A stretch of 64,000 bases of DNA from Hydnum rufescens UP504 (taxonomy: Eukaryota; Basidiomycota; Agaricomycetes; Cantharellales; Hydnaceae). Shown in pieces: positions 52,881-61,958 of this stretch. The stretch's first letter is position 1, and every line of letters begins with the position of its first letter. Position numbers and translations under genes: made by a program. Under the pieces are notes generated by a model that saw only the letters and a program-made list of their open reading frames with translations, was not told the DNA's origin and made no database searches. The stretch spans positions 88,139 to 152,138 of the forward strand of contig MU129066.1 of assembly GCA_014904985.1 (NCBI GenBank). Direction: 5' to 3'.

Positions 52881-55359
52881 CACAAGTACACAGCCACACC
52901 CAGCAACCACACGACCATGACACAACAGCAACAGCAGCAACAGCAGCACCAGCCCCAGCGCATGACCATGACCACACACCCGCTAATGCAGGTGTGTGGT
53001 CATAAGGTAAGTTTTGTCTCAGTACATACAATAGCACAAAAAGAGTAGCCCAAGCTACTCTTTTTGTGCCACTTTGAAGTCTTATACTAACATAGCTTTT
53101 ATAATTTTAGATTATGGTCCAAGGCCCAAGACCAAAACCCACTGCACGACAAGGGCCCGAACAGCAAGAGCCAGACCAAAAGAAATGACAGACCGTGGCC
53201 CCAGGAACCACACGCCCACTGCAGCAGGTGTGTGGTATGATTTAAAGTGAGTTCCCCCCCCCCAATAGATACCATGGCACAAAAGAGCAGTGAAAGCTGC
53301 TCTTTTTGTGCAGGTTTTAAAATTCTTACTAACACTTTCATTTACTCCTCTAGGCCAAGCTGTCCCACCCACGAATGACACCCCACATACAACCATGTGA
53401 ATGGCAACACATGAACAAACAAACAGCGACAACACCCACAGGAAGCCATGAAGAAGAGCAGGAAAACAGAGGCCACACACCTGCTGCAGCAGGTGTGTGG
53501 CAATATAAGATATGTAATTTTTTTTAATAGCTCCAGTCATGCAAAAAGAGCAGCAGTCACTGCTTTTTTTGCATGACTTTTGAATTTTAACTAAGTTCTT
53601 TCAGGCCAAGCTGTCCCAACCCAATGCGCAAACCCACACAGTCAGGGGCCCAAACCCACCCACCCACCAGTATGCCAAAGAACCCCCCCCCCCGAACAAC
53701 AAGGCCCAATTGGCCAGGACCCAGCAGCAACCCATGAACCATGAACATGCCAAATGAAACCCAACCAAACAGACCCAGCCAAACAAAACCACACCAAACC
53801 ACATGATGCCATACCCAATGAAACAATGCCAAACGAAAACACGGGAGGTGGCCATGCAAACCACACACCTGCTATGGCAGGTGTGTGGTAGTATTAGGTA
53901 CATCTCTAATCCCACCGGTGCCAAAAGAGCAGCAGAAGCTGCTCTTTTGGCACCTCTGTTTTCTTTTTTTTTACTAATGTATTATTATTCATTGTTCTCT
54001 ATGTGAAAACCCACCTGACGAGCACATGGACGAGCCCCCAGTACATGCAGTCACCCAAGCCCAGAGTGCCCGCCCCCTGAACACGATGATCGATGACATC
54101 ATGTACCACACCCGCTGCAGTGGGTGTGTGGTAATACCTTGTAAGTTTTCAATTATAGGATGTAGGAAAGCACCAAAAGAGCAGCAGAAGCTGCTCTTTT
54201 GGTGCTTCCTTTGTTTTTTTTTAAAAATTAACATGTTATTTACTGATTGATCCGCCTCCCAGTGCAAAAGCTACCCACAACCTGATCCAAGAGCCCAGTG
54301 CCTGAACACCCGCATGTACACAATGATGGATGAAATACAGTACCACACACCCGCTGCAGCAGGTGTGTGGTAATAGCTGGTGAGTTTCTAGTACAATGGC
54401 ACCCAAAGAGCAGCAGTAGCTGCTCTTTGGGTGCTGCCTCTGTTTTTTTTTTTTCAAACTAACGTTTTATTGATTATTCTAGGTCTCCCCTCGATGCACA
54501 AAACCCCACCCAACAAGAACACTGATGGAAAACCAATGTGTGCAGCCACCCACAACCCAATCCAAGAACACACAACCGCAAGCCAAAATGAGTACCACAC
54601 ACCCACTGAAGCAGGTGTGTGGTACTACAAGGTATTTTTATTGTATTTTCTATATCTACAGTGGTGCGGAAGGAGCAGCCCAAGCTGCTCCTTTGAAAAT
54701 TTTTTTTACAAATGTATGCTATTATTTTAGGATTCAAATTCAAGCCCCCGAGATGACAACCTGTGACCTGCGACTTGTCCAAATGACCCACCCAATGGTG
54801 AATCATCAAGCCCAGCCCCCTGTACCACACACCCACCCAAGCGGGTGTGTGGTGCTACTTAGTTTTTTTTTAATTTTTTTTAATTTTGAGCAATGGTACC
54901 ACACCCACCCAAGTGGGTGTGGTGCTGCTAAGTAGTCCATGTTTTTTCTTTTTGATTTGTATAGACAGTACCACACACCCACTAGGATGGGTGTGTGGTG
55001 CTACTTATTTTTGTTTTTCATTTTGAGGGATGCATATAGGCCCAAGGTGTATATTGAATTTTTAAATAAATAAATCAATAAATAAACAAGTCAATGACCT
55101 GGGGATGTATAATATAAATAATTATAAATGGAACTATCCCCAATATGCCCATATGGCCCACTGCAAGTCTGAGATTCTCTAAGTCCCAGATTTGGCCAAT
55201 TTTCGGCCAATTTTCAGCCATTTCAGCCAACTCTGGGCCAGAAGGTGTGGACTGTAAAATGGCCATTTCGGCCAGAATAGTGATGGGACCTACTTAGGTA
55301 CCATTATTTGCCCCAAAAGTGGTACCTAACTAGGTAGGCTTAGATGACTGACCAAGGTG

Positions 55360-55586
55360 GAATAGTGGTCAATTGACATGGAATGGAACCTACACCCTAC
55401 CTTTCAGGTTCAGGTTTAAACCTGGTTTCAGACTGGTTTTTGGATTCAGGGCAAGGGCAAAACCTGAACCTGACCTGAAGGAAATGAAATGAAACCTGAC
55501 CCCAATGGAACCTGACCTGGGTCAGGTTCAGGTTTAAACTCAGGTTCCACAGGTTTAAACCTGAACCACAGCATCCATAGCTGGTG
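55360..55586 (-). mobile_element. partial TIR element (TATGG-ended), second copy, in Gypsy-2 integrase
   Basis: On the minus strand it begins TATGGATGCTGTGGTTC, exactly where the Gypsy-2 integrase frame breaks after RVTVKQTT. It is nearly identical, inverted, to 61,274-61,490. It contains several copies of CAGGTTTAAACCTG and AACCTGACC. It stops where FB-2 begins, so its other end is missing; FB-2 or a rearrangement may have removed it. Confidence 0.75.
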
Positions 55587-57955
55587 GTCTGCTTGACTGT
55601 GACTCGATCTGCCCACATGCACACATGAAAATACCTAGACCAATGACTTGGATTTCCCTTGCACACAATGAATAAAGATCCTATCCATGTTCAGTGGTGG
55701 CATTTGATCATTCCATTGGCTTCAGGGTGGTAAGGCATGGCATGTGCTATAGGAATGTTGTACATGTCCACCATTGTTTGTACTATTCCTTTGAATTCTG
55801 TGCTGTTGTCCATAGTTAATTGTAATATGCACCTGAAGCGACACATAACTTCTTCAAACAAAAATCGGGCTATGTTCTTTGATGTAGCATTTCTCAGCAT
55901 CTGGGCTTCTAGCCACCCAGACAGATCATCCCGAAGATTGACAATATATTTGAATCCGTGAGATATTGGCATATGGACCATGTCCATACTATTAGTTATG
56001 GGGTACTTGCCGCAAAGTCAGAAAAAAAGCTCTTGCACAAGCTAGAGGGCTCAGATTGTGCTCAAACTTGGCAGAAAGATAGTAAATGATACTCTACACA
56101 GGGTCTAAAAATTAGGGAGGAATATATGCAGAATTGAGTGTGTTGGAAGGAATCTGCATCAAGCAGTCATTTCAGCAATGGCAAGTTCATGATATTGGGT
56201 AGTTGCCGCCATTCCTTCCCACCACTTGACACCAATAGAGCCCTGCTGTACCTTTATCTAGAGTATTTCTGAGCTTGGAGACATGAGCCAGAGGGGTGGT
56301 GGACCTAGATATATCACTATCTGGTCTATCATGTATTGTGCTTGTCCACACTCAATATAAAATCCCATTGAGCTCATATGGCTCCCAGCCATTGAGGTCT
56401 TGGCCCCAATTGAGGCCATTGATGAGGGAAGTGATAGGGGATTGATTATTTCTGGGATGGGATGGCAGGTGGCAGTAATTAGGCATGAGGTTGTTCTGGT
56501 GGCAAGCCCCTCACATGATCCTTCGGACATTTACAACCCCAATTCACCTCCAGTATAACTGGTATTTCATTTATGACTTGCTAGAAGGGTAGTCCATAGC
56601 TCAAAGACAATATTTTCCCAGTGAAGTGGCTTGTTGACTTGCTAAAGCACTTCAAGTGATTCAAAACCATTAAATTCTCATCATTTTCAAGAGTAATGTA
56701 CTGTAAAGAAGTGACAATTTCGTAATTTTTTGAGTTCTATTTGCACAGAGCCCTAGGTATATGCTGCCTGCACCTAAGTGCTGGATATGGGCCATGACAG
56801 ACGAGAATTGAAGGGGCTAGAGGGGTCATGCCAATTACCCAATCACAGCAACAAACCCCATAACTAATAGCATAGCTCTAATTCAGCTCCAAAGTCCCTG
56901 GAATTTCGTCAATGACTTGCTAGAGGAGTTCCCCATAGTTTAACAACAACATTTCCCTGATCCAAGGGCTCCTTGACTTGCTAAAGCAATTATAGTGGTT
57001 CAAAACCACCAAATTTTCATCCACTTCAAGGTTAATGTAATGGAAAGAAGCAACAATTCAATGATTTTTGGCACTCTTTTTGTGCAGAACCCTAGGTATA
57101 TACTGCTTGCTCCTGTGTACGAAATATGGGCTGCAATGGGGGAGAATTGAAGGGGCTAGAGGGGTTGCAGCAAGTACCTGATCACGGCAACGAACCCCAT
57201 AACTAATAGTATTAAATTTTTGAAGAATTGTGTGTATGTAAGTTGGACTCAAAGTAATCTTAGGATGACTAGCTGACCGCTGCTGGCATTCATGGCAAGT
57301 TCAGCAGAACCACGCCACTTGCATCCACATGTTCGGCCAATAAAATCTGTCAACTAATTTTTTAAATGTTCAGTCTCTTCCTTGGTGCCCCAAATTGTCA
57401 TGTGCAGCAGTGCACAATATAAGCCTCTCTCTCTCATCTCAGATCACTTTCTGCAGGAGTTTGTCTTTATTTCTTCACCACAATGTGTCTTCATACAAGA
57501 AATATCTTTGAGTCATCATGACGAATGCTTGCCTATTCTTTATGTGGGATGGAACTTGCAGTGTTTCCAAGTACATCTCAATTTCTTCCCAGTGAGTGGA
57601 CCCATCTTTATCTGGCTTTTTGTGTTTGTGAGGTGGGCTTACATTGTTTTCTTTCACTAGATCCTCCCATTCTTCACTTGATCTCGTCGTTGCACATATC
57701 AGTCCTATAAACCCTCCATCTATCGGTCTTTCACTCATCTTTCACATCATATATGTCAACTGTCGCTCTCCTAACTCAATCAAATCTTTGTACGCTTCGC
57801 TTTTTAATTGGGTTTTTGTACTTATACTAACATTCTTTAGCTGCCTTTGCTCTTCTTCCCATTCCACAAGGTATTGTGGTCCAGAAAGAAAATGACCCGA
57901 CTCTGCAACCTCAAGCTCTTCTTCTGTATTGTCCGTATCATTCCCATCCTTCGGC
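55587..57955 (-). pseudogene. Gypsy-2 integrase, split by an insertion, 3' truncated
   Basis: The zinc region reads NLGHQGRD ... CHECQQRS (57,270-57,400, with TGA codons). The core begins KFN at 57,212 and continues, beyond the inserted element, with MDMVHMPISHGFKYIV (55,987), LTMDNSTEFKG and YHPEANGMIKCHH. The first two catalytic Asp are present, but the Glu expected before Cys/Arg is Lys (MIK instead of MIE in Gypsy-1). That change fits a CpG-to-CpA transition (GAA to AAA after C). The frame ends in a second insertion at 55,586. Confidence 0.9.
55989..57209. mobile_element. TA-flanked TIR element (Tc1/mariner-like target) in the integrase
   Basis: The left end is CTATTAGTTATGGGGTAC and the right end, inverted, is CTATTAGTTATGGGGTTC. 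Each flank is a TA (55,987-55,988 and 57,210-57,211). Removing the 1,221-bp element and one TA restores the integrase reading K-F-N-M-D, matching Q-K-F-N-I-D in Gypsy-1. TA target duplication is the mark of Tc1/mariner-type elements. An internal copy of the right end at 56,851-56,872 and two similar blocks (56,520-56,872 and 56,873-57,209) show a tandem duplication. No transposase is recognised, so it is non-autonomous. Confidence 0.85.
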
Positions 57956-57957
57956 TG

Positions 57958-58749
57958 TCACAATAAACCATCCGGTCCCACATGTCTTGTGGCTGGCACA
58001 TGCATCAGTTCAAAATCAAACAATTGTATATATGAAATCCATCTTGACATCACCTGATTAGGTAGCCCTGGAATATTGATAGTCTGTTTCAAGAACTTTG
58101 CATCTACTTCTACCTTGAAGTGAATGCCCCATAAATCATTTCTCTGTGCCATTAGGGCTTTGTATAAACCTTTCAGCTCTAACTGAGGTTGTGAATACCT
58201 TGACTCTGCATCATTATTGGTGATTGAGCCAAACACAAGGGGAAATCTACCCTCTTCTAAAGTCTGGTATTCAATCCACCCCACTGCTATGACTGAACTG
58301 TCTACTGCAAGGGTAACCAAACCATAATCAGAGGTTCTTTCGCTCAGGGGCTTAACATTGGCAATTGAGATGTTCAATGACTTTCTGGTGGGTAAATCTG
58401 ATGCTAATTCTTTCAACCTTTGCATTGCTTGTGTGGCTTCTTCAGTCCATTCAAATTCCTTCATGGTCTTCTTTGTTAATTGTGTTAAAGGCTTGGCTAT
58501 CTCAGCATACTTCCAGATCCAATTTCTTGTGACTCCAACTGTTCCCAGAAAACCATGGACTTCCTTGACATTGGTCAATTCAATATCTTTGTAACTATTC
58601 CATGGTGAGGGCATCTTCCTTCCATTGAACATATGTTTCCTACTATATTGACCAATGGTGTTGCTAGGACCAGCTTGTTCCCTGAGGCTGTACATCCAGC
58701 TTCTGCGAAGGTTGCAAACAATCAATCCACTGCATGTGCAAATTCCCAA
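57958..58749 (-). CDS. Gypsy-2 RT connection and RNase H
   Basis: This is an open 263-residue frame. It has VKEVHGFLGTVGVTRNWIWK, FEWTEEATQAMQRLKEL, then RNase H with AVDSSVIAVGWIEYQ (Asp), RYSQPQLELKGLYKALM (Glu) and FKVEVDAKFLKQT (Asp). It is shifted by one frame from the RT upstream (near 58,620). It closely parallels 20,919-21,497 of Gypsy-1. Confidence 0.9.
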   Translation of the reverse strand: MGICTCSGLIVCNLRRSWMYSLREQAGPSNTIGQYSRKHMFNGRKMPSPWNSYKDIELTNVKEVHGFLGTVGVTRNWIWKYAEIAKPLTQLTKKTMKEFEWTEEATQAMQRLKELASDLPTRKSLNISIANVKPLSERTSDYGLVTLAVDSSVIAVGWIEYQTLEEGRFPLVFGSITNNDAESRYSQPQLELKGLYKALMAQRNDLWGIHFKVEVDAKFLKQTINIPGLPNQVMSRWISYIQLFDFELMHVPATRHVGPDGLL

Positions 58750-59464
58750 ATAAACTGTTGAATATTGAGGTTCTCTGGGATCGGCTTATCTTTGTATCTT
58801 GTCTTTGGTCCTTTTCCAGCTACATCATCAACAAATGCATCTGCTTCATGTGGAATCATTGGTTTGATCATGTGCCTCACTGTCCACATAAATTCTTGCA
58901 TGCTGTTGGTATATCCTTGAGGTAATGATGTTAACTTTACTGGTCCCAATGGTGAATCTGATGTCATCAATTCTTGTGATTCTTCTGCCACTCGTCATCC
59001 ATCATATCCAGCAAACAGGTCAGCAACAATATACACTGAATGTCCTACAAAGCTGTCTGCGAAATCATTGATGTTTGGGGGCAGACTTGAATCTCTAACT
59101 GACACTGCATTGAGGGGTTGAAGATCATGAACAATTCGAAAACCACCCTTTGGCTTGGCTACTGTGAACATCTGAGAATGATAAGAAGACCAGGATGTTT
59201 TGTACTTTCCTGCTGCCAACTGTTCTTTGATCATTTGTATCATTTGAGCTACAATCGCTTTAGGAGGTTTCATGGGGGGTAATTCCCATGGTATATGAGG
59301 AATGGTTTCCATGACATAATCTGGAAAATATTCAGGTTTGAAGATGCCTCTTTCAGATTCATCAAAAGCCAATCCTTTTTCTTGTCAAGCCACCACATGA
59401 AGAAGCAAATCAAGTTCTTGTTCTGTCAGAAAATCATTAGGTATGTTTGAAATGATCTTCTTGA
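58722..59464 (-). pseudogene. Gypsy-2 reverse transcriptase
   Basis: The RT reads FPDYVMETIPHIPWELPP, SSYHSQMFTVAKPKGGF, IVHDLQPLNAVSV, VADLFAGYDG and the active site FVDDVAGKGPKTRY. TGA codons at about 59,386 (before QEKG), 58,995 (after GYDG) and 58,722 interrupt it; Arg is expected at each. Apart from these stops the domain is well preserved. Confidence 0.9.
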
Positions 59465-59465
59465 T

Positions 59466-60227
59466 TCATTCAGGTGTCAATTTCTTGGTATATTGAAAGT
59501 TCTTTAATTGTGGAGGATGTGTGGGCAATGGGGAAACATTTAATGATGGTAAATCTTTATATGGTTCTTGTATGACTGATCTCTGAGTTACTCCAAGTGG
59601 AACAGGATTTTTCTTTTTATCCACTGTTTTGTACTTTGTTTTATGGTTGGTCTGTATAATATGGGCTAAATGTTGACTGGCTACTTGACTTATTTCTTGA
59701 GGTAAGTGGTTTCTTATAGTCTTCTGTATGTGAGCTTCAAGGTTTTTTTCTGCAAATGAAGCTGATGATCTCCATGCATTTTGTAAATTTCTTGCAGCAA
59801 TTCCATGCTTGTTCACCAATGCATCCATAACATACTTGTTTTCCTTCAATTCTTCCACCTTCCTCTTTACCTCTGGGAGTCATAAGGCTTCTGAAAGTTC
59901 TCTTCCAAATGTTGGGATTGAAGGAGCATCTCCTTTTAATGAACTATATGATGGGGTGGCTTTTGCTCTTTGATATTGATCTATCATCAGCTCTTCTTCT
60001 GTAGTGTTGGTAGGTTCTTGTTCTGTAGGTGATTTTGGTGGAATGACTGAAATGGAGTTGACTAGCTTTGTCTTTTCCCATGATTCATTCACTAGTGCTT
60101 GCATTAGTACTGATGATTGGTCCATATCCCCATTCTGGAAAGCCTGGATCGTCATTCCCCCTTTTCCTTCTTTTACTCCATATGATATTTGGGCACCCAT
60201 ATCCATAAGCCAAGGTTGACCTAACAA
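59466..60227 (-). pseudogene. Gypsy-2 protease C-terminus and linker to RT
   Basis: It starts with LLGQPWLMDMGAQISYG, the second half of the protease. A linker follows, with LQNAWRSSASFAEKNLEAHI and a basic Pro-rich stretch (KTVDKKKNPVPLG). A TGA at 59,880 (after SEAL) and another at 59,466 (after LTPE) sit where Arg is expected. The frame is the same as that of the neighbours. Confidence 0.85.
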
Positions 60228-61267
60228 GACATCATGGTCCGCAAATTTCCCATTTTTAACAAAGAAATGATGATCAAAATGTATTCCACCTATTTCTACT
60301 TGGACATCTCAACAACATCCTAGTAGAGGTTCAGGTCCACTATTGATTCCTTGAAGTGACCAACATTCTCCATCACAATCCATTGGGATGTTCAGTTTCT
60401 CCATGGCATCACTTGAGATTAGATTCAATTCGGATCCTGAGTTGATCATTAGAGACACATCTTCTCTTCCCATCACCTTGCCATTAACCTTCCCTGTGGC
60501 CACTGCAAACATCCTCCTTGGTTTTGCATGAATCAGATGAGCCCTATACAACCATTCCCAAGGTTCTTTTGCATCTCCTTCAAACTCCGATCCTTCTTCT
60601 GATGATTCATCTGATGATTCACTAATTTCTCCTTCTTCGTATGCTGCAGAGTTCACAGTAAGAGGGTCCCTATACTTGTTTGTTGGTTCCCTTTTTAACT
60701 TTAGCCCAGCAGCAAACAACTTAGCAGGCCCAGGTGCTATTCCAAGAAAGTCCCCTAAAGATATTTCTATTTTTTGATTTAATACCTTTTTTACTACTTC
60801 CTTGTCTTCACATGCATCCTGAAACTCAGTTGTAAACTTGAATGCTGGTCCACTCTTAGGCAAATATTTCTCTGGAGAGTCCACTTCCATTTCTATGTCT
60901 TCCTGTTGAATGTTGTTTTTGAACTTGACATTCTTTATCTTTTCTTCTGCTGGAAGCTGTTCTTTTGGGAGTGGTTCCTTGGGTTTATGATTTCTTTGTA
61001 ATATCACCACCTGGGGATGTTTCTCCTCAGGTTTCTGAGTATCAGCTGATGGAGTCTTTGTCCTTGCATCAAGAAACGGAGTTGAAATAACTGGGGGTGG
61101 TGGAAAATGCAGAACATAGGCTGGTTTTGGCTCTTTTTCTGGTCCCTTTTTAGCCTCCTGTGGCTGTGTTTTCTCAATTTTATGTTCATCATCTACTTCC
61201 ATTTCCACAACTGGTTGCTGGGATGGACTGGGGCAAGTTTCTGGTACAGGACATGCTACATTTCTTG
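60228..61267 (-). pseudogene. Gypsy-2 spacer and protease with mutated active site
   Basis: A Lys/Glu/Pro-rich spacer (61,208-60,900) leads to a conserved block (LNQKIEISLGDFLGIAPGPA), an acidic patch (ISESSDESSEEGSEFEGD) and the protease. The active-site motif reads MINSGSELNLIS where Gypsy-1 has MIDTGSE, so the catalytic Asp is Asn. GAC to AAC after C is a CpG-type transition. A TGA at 60,309 (after LLGCC) interrupts the domain. Confidence 0.9.
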
Positions 61268-61275
61268 GTGGTATC

Positions 61276-61950
61276 TATGGATGCTGCGGTTCAGGTTTAA
61301 ACCTGTGGAACCTGAGTTTAAACCTGAACCTGACCCAGGTCAGGTTCCATTGGGGTCAGGTTTCATTTCATTTTCTTCAGGTCAGGTTCAGGTTTTGCCC
61401 TTGCCCTGAATCCAAAAACTGGTCTGAAACCAGGTTTAAACCTGAACCTGAAAGGTAGGGTGTAGGTTCCATTCCATGTAAATTGACCACTATTCTGGCA
61501 CCAAATCTGGCAATTTACAGATGTGACTATAGTTCTGGAGTCAGAAGTCACATGACTTGGCCATCAAATGAGGTAATTGGTGCAGGTCACAAGTCACATG
61601 ACAGAATGTAGTGACTAAATACCATCTCCAGAAGATGTGTGAGCAGTAAATTGAAGTGAAAGGGGGCTAGGAAGGAGATGTGGATCTAAAGCAGGATGTA
61701 AAGGGAGTGGCAGAGGCAGAGACTTGAGCACAGGGTGTAGATATTCTGTAGTACCCCCTGAAAATGTTGGCTTCCCTCATACCTCAGGTTTCAGGTTTAA
61801 ACCAGGTTTAAACCTGAACCTGACCTGAATGAGACCAAACCTCAGGTCAGGTTCAGGTTTTGCCCTCATGGGTGATTTTGGAACCTGGTCAGGTTTAGGT
61901 TTTGCCCAAATTGGGCAAAACCTGACCAAAACCTGACCGTGGCAACCATA
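61276..61950. mobile_element. 675-bp TIR element with 8-bp target duplication, inside Gypsy-2
   Basis: The ends are TATGGATGCTGCGG and, inverted, TATGGTTGCCACGG. The flanking 8-bp duplication GTGGTATC lies at 61,268-61,275 and 61,951-61,958. Removing element and one duplicate (683 bp) restores the gag-to-protease frame (V-K-I-P-P-R-N-V). An 8-bp duplication with short TIRs suggests a hAT-like or other 8-bp-target superfamily; the family is not certain. Inside are many copies of AACCTGACC and CAGGTTTAAACCTG. No coding region is present. Confidence 0.85.
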
Positions 61951-61958
61951 GTGGTATC

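Larger units (their letters stand above)
50633..55359. mobile_element. FB-2: foldback element of exon-intron-like cassettes
   Basis: This 4.7-kb relative of FB-1 has both termini: CAGGCTGGTCAGTCA at 50,633 and its diverged inverse TGACTGACCAAGGTG ending at 55,359. Each is followed inward by the ACCTA/TAGGTACCA palindromic block. The central palindrome is at 52,231-52,880. Hairpins with AAAAGAGCAGC-type stems lie near 51,151, 51,483, 52,071, 53,035, 53,277, 53,541, 53,918, 54,170, 54,400 and 54,664. Right-arm introns read on the + strand (for example 53,007-53,110 with GTAAGT, CTAAC and TTTTAG, and 53,247-53,353); left-arm introns read on the minus strand. The exon at 53,354-53,515 is open throughout; others carry stops. 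Three extra exon-type palindromes lie at 54,820, 54,897 and 54,967. No transposase is visible. Confidence 0.85.

Noticed and set aside
30971..54700. Regularly spaced palindromes as a CRISPR array
   Set aside because: Spacing is irregular (about 230-400 bp), the repeats are imperfect and covary, no cas genes are present, and the sequence is eukaryotic.
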